DNA of 43,471 nucleotides from [Limnothrix rosea] IAM M-220 (GCF_001904615.1 NZ_MRBY01000035.1:1-43471); one strand, 5' to 3'. Shown: positions 31,916 through 42,210, counted from the first letter of the stretch. Program-made: numbers and translations. Notes: generated from the sequence alone by a model not told the origin.

Positions 31916-33211
31916 ATGTCTACAACATTATTAGCTGATGCCAGTATTCGCCTAGAAAATGCGCTAAAACACGTCAATATTTCCGAAGATGCCATTGAAC
32001 GCCTGAAATATCCAAAAACGAGCTTAATGGTCTCCATTCCAGTGCGGATGGATAATGGTTCCCTACAAATTTTTCGCGGCTACCGTGTCCGCTACGACGA
32101 TACACGCGGCCCTGGCAAAGGCGGTGTGCGCTATCACCCTAACGTTTCCCTTGATGAGGTGCAGTCCCTTGCCTTTTGGATGACTTTCAAATGTGCGTTG
32201 TTAGATTTGCCATTTGGTGGTGCGAAGGGCGGTATTACCGTTGACCCGAAAGCCTTGTCTAAGGCGGAGTTAGAAAGATTAAGTCGGGGTTATATCGAGG
32301 CGATCGCCGACTCCATTGGCCCCGATACCGATATCCTCGCGCCAGATGTCTATACCAATGCCATGATTATGGGCTGGATGATGGATCACTACAGCATTAT
32401 GCAGCGCAAAATTGTGCCCGGCGTGGTCACAGGTAAACCCCTTTCTATGGGTGGTAGTCAGGGTCGTAGTACCGCCACCGCGACTGGAGCCTTTCACGTT
32501 GTAAATACGATTTGTGCGAAATTGGGGCGATCGCCAGAAAAAACCACCGTTGCCGTCCAGGGCTTTGGCAATGCCGGCGCAGAAATTGCCCACCAACTCG
32601 CCAATGCAGGTTACCGGGTTGTGGCCGTCAGTGATTCCCGGGGTGGTATTTATGCCGAACAAGGTTTAGACATTCCAAGCATTCGCCGCTATAAAACCGA
32701 AAATAATAGTGGCATTAAAGCTATTTATTGCAAAAAGACCCTCTGCAATATTGTGGAACACAAAGTCCTCACCAACGAAGAACTATTAACCCTCGATGTG
32801 GATATTCTGATTCCTGCAGCCCTCGAAAACCAAATTACGGCAGCTAATGCCCATCAAGTTAAAGCCAAATTAATTTTTGAAGTGGCCAATGGCCCCCTCA
32901 CTTCCGATGCCGATAGCATCCTTGAACGTCATGGCACTATGGTTGTCCCCGATATTTTGACCAATGCCGGGGGGGTAACGGTCAGTCATTTTGAATGGGT
33001 GCAAAACCGTAATGGCTTCTATTGGACAGCGGCGGAAGTCCATGAAAAACTCAAGGAAAAAATGATTCGCGAGACAGAAAATGTGTGGGAGCTTGCCCAC
33101 ACCAAAGGGATTTCTATGCGTACTGCGGCCTATGCCCATGCTCTAAATCGCCTTGGGGCAGCCCTTGATGCCAAAGGAACCCGTAATTATTTCGTCGGTA
33201 GCTCGGCCTAA
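31916..33211 (+). CDS. gdhA: Glutamate dehydrogenase (Glu/Leu/Phe/Val dehydrogenase family)
   Basis: A 431-residue enzyme that interconverts glutamate with 2-oxoglutarate and ammonium; NADP use would be typical for cyanobacteria but is not shown. Substrate motifs are GGVRYHP (69-75) and the catalytic-lysine segment LPFGGAKGG (98-106). The Rossmann dinucleotide loop is GFGNAG (about 215-220). The C-terminal NAGGVTVSHFEWVQN is conserved. The length fits the hexameric small class. A ribosome-binding-like GGAGCGAGAG precedes the ATG. A candidate NtcA site upstream suggests nitrogen control. Confidence 0.94.
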   Translation: MSTTLLADASIRLENALKHVNISEDAIERLKYPKTSLMVSIPVRMDNGSLQIFRGYRVRYDDTRGPGKGGVRYHPNVSLDEVQSLAFWMTFKCALLDLPFGGAKGGITVDPKALSKAELERLSRGYIEAIADSIGPDTDILAPDVYTNAMIMGWMMDHYSIMQRKIVPGVVTGKPLSMGGSQGRSTATATGAFHVVNTICAKLGRSPEKTTVAVQGFGNAGAEIAHQLANAGYRVVAVSDSRGGIYAEQGLDIPSIRRYKTENNSGIKAIYCKKTLCNIVEHKVLTNEELLTLDVDILIPAALENQITAANAHQVKAKLIFEVANGPLTSDADSILERHGTMVVPDILTNAGGVTVSHFEWVQNRNGFYWTAAEVHEKLKEKMIRETENVWELAHTKGISMRTAAYAHALNRLGAALDAKGTRNYFVGSSA

Positions 33212-33240
33212 TTGCCTCTGGAATTCGGAGAAGAAGGGGG

Positions 33241-33282
33241 GACACGGGACACGGAGACATGGGGACACGGGGACATGGAGAA
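33241..33282. repeat. GACACGG-type minisatellite motif, copy 3
   Basis: The plus strand reads GACACGGGACACGGAGACAT followed by GGGGACACGGGGACATGGAG, roughly four imperfect units of eight or nine bases. It lies in the gap between gdhA and miaE, with variants at two other loci in the window. Confidence 0.7.
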
Positions 33283-33428
33283 TAAGGGGCAATGCGGCAA
33301 TAGTGGCATTGTGCTAACTTCTGCTTTGACCAAAACTGATGGGCTGAAACAATCTTCCTATCTTGCTTGTGCCGTATTATCATTGCAGACTCTGCTTAAC
33401 TCGAACTCAGGCTACATTAGTTTTTATG

Positions 33429-34025
33429 ATGACTTCTACTTTGCCTCGCATTAAATTTCTTCAGGAACCCACCCGTGATGAGTGGATTGAGTTGGCATTA
33501 AATAATCTTGATGAAGTGATGCTGGATCATTCCCATTGCGAGCGCAAGGCTGCTAGTGTTGCCATTAATATGATGTTTCGCTATCCATCGTCGACGGAGT
33601 TGGTGAGGGAGTTGACGGCGATCGCCAAAGAAGAGTTAGAACATTTTGAACTGGTAAATCAGTGGCTGGCACGGAAAAATATTCCCCTCGCACCGCTTAA
33701 TGCGCCTCCCTATGGCAGTAAATTACATAAGCTAATGCGTCCCCAGGAGCCGGATCGAATGTTAGATTCTCTCCTGATTTCAGCATTAATCGAAGCGCGA
33801 TCCCATGAAAGATTAGGGTTAATTGGTGAGTATTGTCCTGAGCCGGAACTGGCGGCTTTTTATCGGGGACTAATGGCATCGGAAGCAAGACATTATGGTG
33901 CCTATTGGGTACTCGCCACGACCTACTTCGATACTGATTTGGTTAATGAGCGTTTGGCAGAGTTGGCGATCGCCGAAAGTGAAATTTTGTCGACACTACA
34001 CCCAGAACCTCGTGTCCATAGCTGA
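33429..34025 (+). CDS. miaE: tRNA-(ms2io6A37)-hydroxylase MiaE
   Basis: About 198 residues from the ATG at 33429; another ATG is directly upstream, and the open frame starts at 33363. It is a ferritin-like diiron monooxygenase that hydroxylates the isopentenyl group at A37 of some tRNAs. Ligand motifs are visible: DEVMLDHSHCERKAAS, AKEELEHFELV (E-x-x-H), EARSHERLGLI and ASEARHYGAYWVLA (E-x-x-H). The length is normal for the family, and no frameshift is seen. It follows gdhA after about 215 bases, with the minisatellite between. Confidence 0.9.
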   Translation: MTSTLPRIKFLQEPTRDEWIELALNNLDEVMLDHSHCERKAASVAINMMFRYPSSTELVRELTAIAKEELEHFELVNQWLARKNIPLAPLNAPPYGSKLHKLMRPQEPDRMLDSLLISALIEARSHERLGLIGEYCPEPELAAFYRGLMASEARHYGAYWVLATTYFDTDLVNERLAELAIAESEILSTLHPEPRVHS

Positions 34026-34195
34026 GCAGTAAAGCGTTTTTGTGCCATTGCAAAGGTTACGCAGTCAATCCGGAAGGGTTATGTCAAGAAATATTAACAA
34101 AATCTAAATTCCCTTAAGCAAGGTTACATTTCAGTGCTTCACAGAGCAGACTAATGATTGTTGGAGCCTAAAATTTTTTAAATTTTGATTTCGGT

Positions 34196-36283
34196 TTGTG
34201 GCAGGGTGCGAGCCATAGACAGATTAGTTGGGATTTTTTCATCTGTATTTCGAGCAATAATGTCGTGTTGAATTCTGCTAACTCAACCTTTGCCATCACC
34301 TTAGCCATCGAGCACCAGTTTCTGACTGCAACCCTAGATGAGACTTTGGCGATCGCCCTCGAAAAGATGGTACGCCAACGCAACCATTGTGACCTCAGTG
34401 CCCATGGCGCAGGGACCTTTAGTGCTCCAAACTGTTTGGTAGTAGTGCAGGAAGACAAACTCTGTGGCATTTTTACCGAACAAGACTTTGTCCGACTCAT
34501 TGCTGAAGGCGAAGATCTCCAGACGATTACCCTCGGAGAAGCCATTCAAATCCCCACGGTTTCTATCTGTTGTACTCCCGATGAAGATATTTTTGCCGCA
34601 TTAAATTTACTCACCCACCACCATCTCAAGCATTTACCAGTCGTTGATGGGGAAGATCGCCCCATTGGCATTATCACCTACGATAGTCTCCGCAAGGCCT
34701 TACCACCGATCAATCTCTTGACTCGCCTCCATTGTGTCGCCGATGTCATGGTTCATGAGGTCGTTACAGCAGCAGTCGAAACGTCATTACTCGATGTTGT
34801 GAAGTTGATGGTCAAGAACCGAGTGGGTTGTGTGGTGATCTCTGAAACTGGAGGCGATCGCCCCCAGCCCATAGGCATTGTCACCGAACGAGACATTATC
34901 CAATTCCATAGCCTAGATCTAAACCTCAAAACCACAACAGCAGGGGAGGTGATGAGTAGTCCCCTCTTTACCCTTTCCCCCGAAACCTCTTTATGGGAAG
35001 CGCACCAAACCATGAACCGACAATATGTGCGCCGCCTCGTTGTCGTTAATGAAACAACTGGTGAAATGCAGGGCTTACTGTCCCAAACCAGCCTATTCCG
35101 AGTACTACGACCCAATGATATGTACCAAATGATTGACCTACTACAGCACATGGTCGATCAACAAACGGCAGAATTATCCTCTAAAAATCAACAACTCCAG
35201 CTAGAAATTAAAGAACGCAAACACGCAGAGAAACAACTACAAGAAGCCCACGATCACCTAAAAACTATCGTCAAAGAACGCACGCAGCAACTCCATAACG
35301 CCAATGCCAAACTGCGGGAAGACCTTGCCCATCGTGAAAGAATGACCGCTGAGTTGGAACAGACACTCAAGCATTTACAACAAACACAGCTGCAACTGAT
35401 CCAAACCGAAAAAATGTCGGGTCTAGGGCAACTGGTGGCAGGGATTGCCCACGAAATTAATAACCCCATTAACTTTATCTATGGCAATCTGCAACACGCG
35501 CGGGGATATGTGGAAGACATTCTGGGTTTGTTATCCCTCTACGAAAGGTATTATCCAAAGCCACCCCAAGAAATTCGCCAACAGCGTCAGGTTTCTGATG
35601 TGGATTTTGTGCGGGAAGATATTGTCCACTTAGTCAACTCAATGCATAAAGGGGTTGATCGCATTCGCAATTTGTTGATGTCCCTCCAAACTTTTTCGCG
35701 CTTAGATGAATCCCAGTTAAAGCGGGCTGATATCCACGCAGGGATCGATAGTACGTTATTGCTCATCCAAAATCGTCTCCAGGCGCACCATGATATTCCA
35801 AAAATTCAAGTAATTCGGCAGTATGAGACGACCCCTAGTATTGAGTGTTATCCGAGCCAGCTGAATCAAGTTTTTTTTAATTTATTGCTAAATGCTGTGG
35901 ATGCGGTCAATGAAGCGCAACGGCGATCGCCCTACCCCTCACCCCAAGAGAAAATAGCGGCTCAACCGATGACGAACTTTGCAAAGCAAAATTATCGTAA
36001 GCCCCAAATCAAAATTTCGACCAATGTTTCCCCCGAAGGGGATCATCTCATTATTAAAATTAAAGATAATGGGTTGGGCATTCCGAAGAATATCCAGTCA
36101 AAACTATTTGACCCCTTTTTCACCACAAAGCCTGTGGGGCAAGGTACTGGACTGGGTTTGTCCATCAGCTATCAAATTATTGTGCAAAATCATGGCGGCA
36201 ATTTAAGCTGTCACTCTAGTCCTAATGAAGGTACAGAATTTGTGATTACTTTGCCCGTTAGTCACGTGGCGATCGCCGCATGA
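34196..36283 (+). CDS. CBS-domain sensor histidine kinase
   Basis: Up to 695 residues. The open frame starts with TTG at 34196; no ATG lies in its first part, and a GTG at 34265 is an alternative, so the start is uncertain. Two pairs of CBS domains (about residues 35-310) contain repeated GIFTEQDF, GIITYDSL, GIVTERDI and LLSQTS segments that may bind adenine nucleotides. A coiled coil follows (about 320-400, with many Gln and Glu). The kinase core has the H box GIAHEINNPINFIYGN (His near 419) and the ATPase motifs NLLLNAVDAV, DNGLGI and GTGLGLSIS. No transmembrane segment or adjacent regulator was seen. It probably senses energy state, which is inferred from the CBS domains. Confidence 0.88.
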   Translation: MWQGASHRQISWDFFICISSNNVVLNSANSTFAITLAIEHQFLTATLDETLAIALEKMVRQRNHCDLSAHGAGTFSAPNCLVVVQEDKLCGIFTEQDFVRLIAEGEDLQTITLGEAIQIPTVSICCTPDEDIFAALNLLTHHHLKHLPVVDGEDRPIGIITYDSLRKALPPINLLTRLHCVADVMVHEVVTAAVETSLLDVVKLMVKNRVGCVVISETGGDRPQPIGIVTERDIIQFHSLDLNLKTTTAGEVMSSPLFTLSPETSLWEAHQTMNRQYVRRLVVVNETTGEMQGLLSQTSLFRVLRPNDMYQMIDLLQHMVDQQTAELSSKNQQLQLEIKERKHAEKQLQEAHDHLKTIVKERTQQLHNANAKLREDLAHRERMTAELEQTLKHLQQTQLQLIQTEKMSGLGQLVAGIAHEINNPINFIYGNLQHARGYVEDILGLLSLYERYYPKPPQEIRQQRQVSDVDFVREDIVHLVNSMHKGVDRIRNLLMSLQTFSRLDESQLKRADIHAGIDSTLLLIQNRLQAHHDIPKIQVIRQYETTPSIECYPSQLNQVFFNLLLNAVDAVNEAQRRSPYPSPQEKIAAQPMTNFAKQNYRKPQIKISTNVSPEGDHLIIKIKDNGLGIPKNIQSKLFDPFFTTKPVGQGTGLGLSISYQIIVQNHGGNLSCHSSPNEGTEFVITLPVSHVAIAA

Positions 36284-36385
36284 AGACAGCTACCATGACA
36301 GTCCATTAACGATAGAACCACAGAAAAAAATTGTCCTCTTCAACCAGAGTTAGCCCATCGGGCAGAGCCACACTACCCCTACTTT

Positions 36386-37819
36386 TTATTGAGCAAAACT
36401 AGAACGCGATCGCTGGCGAATCAGAACAAATCCAATCACTAGCCAGAAGATTAACAGTCCCCCTGTAATACATAAAGTCGTCACCAGACCCAGACTATCG
36501 ACCAACGCCGGAGCCGCAGCCGTAAATAAACCCCCCCCAACAATCGGCTCAAAAAAGAGCTGTTTGTAAGCAAAACTTTCGAACGCACCAGAACGATTAT
36601 CCGGGTCAACCATACGCAACAATAAAATGCCCGTAGCCGTTACCCCCATAGACTGACCCAGATCGCCGATGCCCTTTTCGAACCAATAATCGGGAAAAAT
36701 CTTCGGCGCAAAATACAAAAAGAAGGAAATATTCCAGACAATACCAACAACACTTAAGACGAGAAATATGCCTAAGTTGCCACCAATAACCTTCAGCGAA
36801 ATCGAGGCCAGAGCCGTCACCACCACCACATCTAATGCCATACCCGCAATATTTTTAGTTAATCGCGGAATGATGAGGGCATCCAAATCTAGACGCACCA
36901 TAATGACTTGTACAATGATGCCACCAACTAATGCCATGGGAAATAAAGGCACATAGTTCATCATCGTAAAACCGCTTAATCCCCACGTCACCGACTCTAA
37001 AAAGACTAACCCCTTTAAAATGACCCACCCAATAATGATGGCGATGCCGACAAAACCGAAGTTGAGGGAAAGGGGATCAATTAAAAGACCTCTAGTTAAC
37101 TGCCGCCGTTTTTCGAGGATCTCAGGATCGCTATTATGGGAAAGTTCGGGTAAATTGTCGGGCTGTTCAACATCTACGGCGGCAACGGCAACATAGCCAC
37201 GTTTACGCCCCCATTTTGATAAAAACGTCCCGGTAACAATACCAGAAACAATACCGACTGTCGCTAAACCAAGGGCAAGATCCGCACCCTCTTCAAAGCC
37301 TAACTCAGTAAAAGTATTCGCCATGCCCCCGGCTGTACCATGGCCGCCTTCAAAGGCAATTTCGATCAAAGAGCCTGCAATGGGGTTGGCATCAAAAAGG
37401 GGAATCAAAATGAGTAAAGTCGCCAAAATACCCACGACATATTGTCCCCAGGCAAGGGATTGGCCAAAGACCACCTGAGGCGCTGCCCGTCGCCAAATTT
37501 GTTTTGGGCTGGGAATAACTTCACCGAGGAATAGGGCGGCAAAGACAATATTGATAAATACTCCCGGAGACTGTGACCAAATTGTGCGAATCTGTTCGGT
37601 AAAAACGCCATCGCTGATGAGGGTTCCTTCTCCGATGACAGAGGTGGCGATCGCCCCTAGTACCTGAGGCCCAAGCAATAATGCCAAAACCCCTGCCACA
37701 ATAGATTCCGGTAGATATAGCCGACGAATCCAACCAATCTTTTGTTTAATCAAGCGCCCAGCTAAAACCAGTAGCGCAATCCAGACAAAAGCAAAGAAAA
37801 CATCTCGTAATGTGAACAT
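36386..37819 (-). CDS. gltS: Sodium/glutamate symporter GltS-type transporter
   Basis: A 477-residue inner-membrane protein with about ten to twelve predicted helices. It matches the ESS/GltS family: AFVWIALLVLAGRLIKQKI and RLYLPESIVAGVLALLLGP near the N-terminus, the conserved IEIAFEGGHGTAGGMANTF (about 152-170), and a second inverted half with QSMGVTATGILLLRMVDP. The protein is longer than E. coli GltS because of a cytoplasmic loop at about 210-240. It would import glutamate with sodium. It lies about 3 kb from gdhA, though on the opposite strand. Confidence 0.88.
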   Translation of the reverse strand: MFTLRDVFFAFVWIALLVLAGRLIKQKIGWIRRLYLPESIVAGVLALLLGPQVLGAIATSVIGEGTLISDGVFTEQIRTIWSQSPGVFINIVFAALFLGEVIPSPKQIWRRAAPQVVFGQSLAWGQYVVGILATLLILIPLFDANPIAGSLIEIAFEGGHGTAGGMANTFTELGFEEGADLALGLATVGIVSGIVTGTFLSKWGRKRGYVAVAAVDVEQPDNLPELSHNSDPEILEKRRQLTRGLLIDPLSLNFGFVGIAIIIGWVILKGLVFLESVTWGLSGFTMMNYVPLFPMALVGGIIVQVIMVRLDLDALIIPRLTKNIAGMALDVVVVTALASISLKVIGGNLGIFLVLSVVGIVWNISFFLYFAPKIFPDYWFEKGIGDLGQSMGVTATGILLLRMVDPDNRSGAFESFAYKQLFFEPIVGGGLFTAAAPALVDSLGLVTTLCITGGLLIFWLVIGFVLIRQRSRSSFAQ

Positions 37820-38149
37820 AGCAATGCTGCTGTCTTTGCAACAGATTCAGGACAAGACCCTGACTCAACTAAAGGGACTCACCACCCTACAGACAGTGAG
37901 CTTTAATTAAGTTGTCTTTAGTTTCAGAGCTAGTTTAGGCAGCCTTCAGGGAAGTTACCGTTCCCCGTTACACGAAATGTTTGTCCCCTAAACGTGTTCT
38001 CGCGATTTCATGCGTTGCTTGACCATCAAGACTAAACTCTTGCCCCCATTACCCCACAAAGCAATAATGTCGGCATGCAATTGAAACGAACTGTAAAAGA
38101 GCAAAATATCTTGTAAACAATTATTTTTTGCCGTAAATGACTTTAAGCT
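37820..38149. other. Intergenic stretch with no visible gene
   Basis: These 330 bases between gltS and ftsW contain no open frame of useful length and no clear RNA structure. They should contain the ftsW 3' end and the gltS promoter region. Nothing further can be supported. Confidence 0.5.
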
Positions 38150-39331
38150 TCACTTTTCTGTCAGTGCTGACTGTTTTTGGCGTTTATTTCTGATAGAAAT
38201 GACCTGAGCTTCTTTTCCTTCCCGAGCCACCCGAATCAGTAGCGCGGCTGAAATCAAACTAGAAATTACCGAGCTACCGCCATAACTAAAAAGCGGTAAA
38301 GGTAACCCTGTAGTCGGTAGAACCCCTGTGGTTACACCGATATTAAGAATCGATTGCCCCACCAACATAAAAGTCACACCAATGGCAATGAGGCGGCGGT
38401 CTAAATGTTTGCAGCGGAGGGCAACATAGGTGCCAAGGCTAGCGTAGGTCAGGAGTAAAAGTAGGAAACAAATACAGCCTGCTAGGCCAAATTCTTCGGC
38501 AAAAATTGCGAAAATAAAATCTGTGTCTTGAAAGGGTAGATAAAACAGTTTTTGTTGGGATAAACCAAAGCCTTCGCCCCAAATGCCGCCGGAACTAATG
38601 GCCAACAGACTTTGTACTAACTGATAACCGTCACCACGGGCATCGGCAAAGGGATTGAGAAAAAACATCAGTCGCCGACGCTGATATTCATGGACACTAA
38701 TACTGGCGATCGCCGTTGCTAGGCCAACCCCCGCCGTACTACCAAGCTGGAACCAAGATAGACCAGCTGCTACCGCGATAAACCACAGAGTCAGGCCACA
38801 CAGCGCCGTAGTACTAAGATTCGGCTGGATCAAGATGCACCCTAAAATCCCGGCAAAAACACCCAGCCACTGCCACCGCACATGCCACATCAGTTTACGC
38901 CAGCGCCCAAAGACCTGGGCCGCTTGCAAAATCAAAAAAGGCTTTGCCAACTCCGATGGCTGGATACGAATAGGGCCGAGGGCAATCCAGCGGGTTGCAC
39001 CGTTGACCTCGACCCCAAAGCCGGGAACCAAGGTCAAAATAATGAGTACCCAAAAAAACAATAACAACCAACCAGATAATTTATTGAGGGATTTCAGGGG
39101 CGATCGCACAATGATGTTAAAGAAAAATAGCCCAATCACAATCCAAACGAGCTGACGCTTGACGAAATAAAAACCGTCCCCTTGGCGCAAATCCGCAACG
39201 GGATAAGACGCTGAAAACATGGCCACAAGACCAATACATAGCCACAAAAAAGTGAGCCAGCGTAGGAGTCTCGCCTCCAATGCCCAATGTTTAACTTCCG
39301 TATCCAGAAATGGCAAAAAATATCTCAGCAC
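38150..39331 (-). CDS. ftsW: FtsW-family peptidoglycan glycosyltransferase / cell-division protein
   Basis: A 393-residue SEDS-family membrane protein with about ten helices that polymerises lipid II at the division septum. Typical segments include ALEARLLRWLTFLWL (N-terminal), GATRWIALGPIRIQPSELAK (the loop conserved in SEDS proteins), DFIFAIFAEEFG, and GLPLPLFSYGGSS near the C-terminus. These fit FtsW and RodA alike; the N-terminal style and length favour FtsW. The start codon is GTG at 39331, since no ATG lies near. The gene stands alone, without the murG/murC cluster of other bacteria, as in many cyanobacteria. Confidence 0.9.
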   Translation of the reverse strand: MLRYFLPFLDTEVKHWALEARLLRWLTFLWLCIGLVAMFSASYPVADLRQGDGFYFVKRQLVWIVIGLFFFNIIVRSPLKSLNKLSGWLLLFFWVLIILTLVPGFGVEVNGATRWIALGPIRIQPSELAKPFLILQAAQVFGRWRKLMWHVRWQWLGVFAGILGCILIQPNLSTTALCGLTLWFIAVAAGLSWFQLGSTAGVGLATAIASISVHEYQRRRLMFFLNPFADARGDGYQLVQSLLAISSGGIWGEGFGLSQQKLFYLPFQDTDFIFAIFAEEFGLAGCICFLLLLLTYASLGTYVALRCKHLDRRLIAIGVTFMLVGQSILNIGVTTGVLPTTGLPLPLFSYGGSSVISSLISAALLIRVAREGKEAQVISIRNKRQKQSALTEK

Positions 39332-39497
39332 AATGGCAGCATCAACTTTAAATGACCAACAAAAATCCCCACTATTATGCCAATAAGCGAGGAATTCACA
39401 GATAAATCAAATATTTTCTTTTTGTCATAAGCCATGATCAAAGCCAACTAAAAAACTAGGCCTACCCCATGGGCTAATAAAAAGAAATCACACTAGT

Positions 39498-39818
39498 TTA
39501 TGGATCTTCTACATCAAGACGTGCCACCGTAATTGCGCTAAACGCAAAGGCCATTACTAAGGGAACTGGACAACGCCAAAAGATGCTCACAATGGCGCAA
39601 AAAACACTAAATAAAACTGCTGCACCGAGCCATTTTTGCTCGTCAGTCGTAAAGCCTTTTTCCGCTTTTATCAGCCTTAAAATATCTATGGGAATGGGTT
39701 CTGGCATCACGGCATTGGGGGGGAATGCCCAGTAAAAATTAGTCGTGACGAGAGTCGGTTCTGTCCAGCCATTGCTGTCGCACCATTCTTGAATCCACTC
39801 GTCGCTGTAATGCCTCAT
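39498..39818 (-). CDS. Small membrane protein, hypothetical
   Basis: A 106-residue protein. The N-terminal half is soluble and tryptophan-rich (SDEWIQEWCDSNGWTEP), followed by FYWAFPPNAVMPEPIP. Two hydrophobic segments near 65-98 (AAVLFSVFCAIVSIFW and VPLVMAFAFSAITVARL) suggest a hairpin in the membrane. I do not recognise a family, but similar small proteins occur in other cyanobacteria. Its ATG lies about 780 bases from lysS, in divergent orientation. A role cannot be given. Confidence 0.65.
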   Translation of the reverse strand: MRHYSDEWIQEWCDSNGWTEPTLVTTNFYWAFPPNAVMPEPIPIDILRLIKAEKGFTTDEQKWLGAAVLFSVFCAIVSIFWRCPVPLVMAFAFSAITVARLDVEDP

Positions 39819-40354
39819 ACAATTAAATCCTTCGGTTTTTTAGCGGTTAACTAAACTAAATTAGGTGATTTTTGCCGTTAATTAAAAATGCTTTGGGATG
39901 AGCAAAGCTCTGTGGTGTGAGCAACAAATTTATGCTGTTTCTAATTAACGATTTTCATCGTATCAATGATATTTACGGGGTAACCAAAGTATTTAAGAAA
40001 GTTCAAACAGAACAATGGGCAAAAATACTTATTTCAAAGACTTTTCGTGACATTTTAATTGGAAAATCAGGTGCTTAAATCAGGCGATCGCCAACTTGAA
40101 TAGACGGGGATCATTGCCCATAACTCCCCTTCACCCAAGACGAATTCGCCACCCCAAATCCAAAACACAGCGCCACATTCAGCCCATAGCCCAGAGTTTT
40201 GTAAAGAAATATTGCAAAAAGCCCGAATGTTTGTTACATTTGTTTACAGATAAGCTCATCACAAGATTTTTAAAGAACAGTCTCATCCAGTAGACAATAG
40301 GTTCTGCGCCATCTTGGCATTGAGTTTCTCCTCTCATACAGCAAGCTCAGATAG

Positions 40355-40384
40355 ACCAGCCGATTAAGCTCAGGCTGGTTTTTT
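40355..40384 (+). terminator. Rho-independent terminator with no obvious upstream gene
   Basis: The stem ACCAGCC (40355-40361) pairs with GGCTGGT (40373-40379), with an 11-base loop, followed by a run of T to 40384. It has the form of an intrinsic terminator on the plus strand, where no gene lies upstream for more than a kilobase. Confidence 0.7.
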
Positions 40385-40547
40385 ATTATTTTTGTCACTT
40401 GATATGTAGTGCTAGAAACCATAGCCATCTGCAAATATGCAACTTGGAAGGGGAATTTTTTATCTTGACGAAAAAATGGCTTAAATGAGCGAGCAAACAG
40501 AGTCTTTACAAGGGAAAGAAATAATTCTGTTTTGAAGAGGAAGCGGC

Positions 40548-40553
40548 TATAAT
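40548..40553 (+). promoter_or_regulatory. Possible -10 element for lysS
   Basis: A consensus TATAAT lies 47 bases before the lysS ATG. At the expected -35 position (40525-40530) the sequence is TTCTGT, a poor match, and a TTGAAG lies too close, at 40532. The start site is therefore only a guess. Confidence 0.35.
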
Positions 40554-40600
40554 AACCGAGTTCTGAGACCGCTCTATCATTCACTGTTAACCTCAAATTC

Positions 40601-42151
40601 ATGTCTGATTCCACCCATTCCACCCGTGACGAACTCCGTGCTGCCCGCCTCGAAAAGGTGCATCAGCTCAAGGCGATCGCCATGAACCCCTACGCATACA
40701 AATGGGAAGTCAGTCACCACACCGCAGCACTTCAAGACAAATATAAAGACATTGCCGCCGGTGAAGAAGTCGAAGACCACGTTTCCATCGCAGGGCGTAT
40801 CCTTGCCCGTCGCGTTTTCGGCAAACTAGCATTCTTTAGCCTGCAGGACGAAACAGGCACAATTCAGCTCTATCTCGATAAAAAACTCATTAATACAGGC
40901 ATGCCTCATATCGAAGGCGCATTCAATCACCTGAAAAAATTAACCGATGTGGGCGACATCATCGGCGTTAAAGGCATGATTAAACGCACAGAAAAAGGCG
41001 AACTGTCCATCAAAGTCAGTGAATTTGCCATGCTCACAAAATCTCTATTGCCATTACCCGACAAATGGCATGGTTTAACCGACATCGAAAAACGTTATCG
41101 CCAACGTTATGTGGATCTGATTATCAACCCTGACGTTCGTGAAACTTTCCGTTGTCGCGCCAGAATTACCGCAGCCATTCGTCGTTACCTAGAGGAAAAA
41201 GATTTTCTCGAAATTGAAACCCCAGTTTTGCAAGGGGAGGCAGGCGGCGCTGAAGCCCGTCCCTTTATCACCCACCACAACACCCTGGATATGCCGCTGT
41301 ATCTGCGGATTGCCACAGAACTTCACCTCAAGCGTTTGGTTGTGGGTGGCTTTGAGCGGGTATTTGAAATGGGGCGTATCTTCCGTAATGAAGGGGTTTC
41401 GACTAAACACAATCCTGAATTTACCTCCATTGAGGTTTACCAAGCCTACGGTGACTACCACGACATGATGGATTTGACGGAGGATCTGATCCGCACTTTA
41501 GCGAAGGACATCATTGGCACTGTGGAGCTGCCCTATGGCGAAGCAATGGTAGATGTTGGCTCTCCCTGGCGACGGGAAACCATGCAAAATCTTGTACAAG
41601 CGGCCACGGGTGTCGATTTTCTTGCCTTTGATGATTTTGAAGCCGCGGCAAACGCAGCAGAGAAAGCCGGGATCGGGATTCCGGAGCAGGTCAATAGTCT
41701 TGGTCAACTTCTAAATGAAGCCTTTGAGCAAAAAGTTGAAGAAACGCTGATTCAGCCGACCTTTGTGACGGAATATCCCGTTGAGGTTTCGCCCCTCGCT
41801 AAGCCCCACCGTGATAAGCAGGGCTTGACCGAGCGTTTTGAATTATTTGTGGTGGGTCGTGAGCTGGCCAATGGTTTTTCTGAGTTGACAGATCCGATTG
41901 ATCAGCGGCAACGTTTGGAAGCTCAGGCGGCTAAAAAAGCGGCGGGGGATGTGGAAGCCTGTGATGTGGACGAAGATTTTGTCACGGCTCTCGAATATGG
42001 CATGCCGCCCACAGTGGGTTTAGGCATCGGGATTGATCGTCTTGTGATGCTTTTGACGAATTCTGAAAGTATCCGTGATGTGATTGCTTTCCCTCTGCTC
42101 AAACAAAAAGCGAAGGATGCGGATGGGGACATTGATGCTGTGAATAGCTAA
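40601..42151 (+). CDS. lysS: Lysyl-tRNA synthetase, class II
   Basis: A 516-residue enzyme that charges tRNA-Lys. The N-terminal OB-fold anticodon-binding domain (about 55-160) includes [20 protein letters not shown]. The class II catalytic core has motif 1 [20 protein letters not shown], motif 2 [18 protein letters not shown] and motif 3 [15 protein letters not shown]. The length is normal for bacteria. A short upstream tail and a good ATG context support the start at 40601. The cysQ-like gene follows 59 bases later on the same strand, so they could form one transcript. Confidence 0.96.
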   Translation: MSDSTHSTRDELRAARLEKVHQLKAIAMNPYAYKWEVSHHTAALQDKYKDIAAGEEVEDHVSIAGRILARRVFGKLAFFSLQDETGTIQLYLDKKLINTGMPHIEGAFNHLKKLTDVGDIIGVKGMIKRTEKGELSIKVSEFAMLTKSLLPLPDKWHGLTDIEKRYRQRYVDLIINPDVRETFRCRARITAAIRRYLEEKDFLEIETPVLQGEAGGAEARPFITHHNTLDMPLYLRIATELHLKRLVVGGFERVFEMGRIFRNEGVSTKHNPEFTSIEVYQAYGDYHDMMDLTEDLIRTLAKDIIGTVELPYGEAMVDVGSPWRRETMQNLVQAATGVDFLAFDDFEAAANAAEKAGIGIPEQVNSLGQLLNEAFEQKVEETLIQPTFVTEYPVEVSPLAKPHRDKQGLTERFELFVVGRELANGFSELTDPIDQRQRLEAQAAKKAAGDVEACDVDEDFVTALEYGMPPTVGLGIGIDRLVMLLTNSESIRDVIAFPLLKQKAKDADGDIDAVNS

Positions 42152-42210
42152 GCGGATCGTCCATGGATAGTTTTGAATTTTTATAGGTTTAGGTTTAACC
42201 CACAAAAAAA

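Larger units (their letters stand above)
39819..40600. other. Long AT-rich intergenic region upstream of lysS
   Basis: These 782 bases lie between divergent genes. Open frames at 40096-40293 (+) and 40270-40623 (-) do not look coding. The region holds an intrinsic terminator (40355-40384) with no gene before it on that strand, which raises the possibility of a small RNA. It also holds a TATAAT hexamer at 40548-40553 close to lysS. Confidence 0.5.

Noticed and set aside
40270-40623. 117-codon minus-strand frame over the lysS start
   Set aside because: It overlaps the lysS start on the other strand, has no family features and includes the terminator region.
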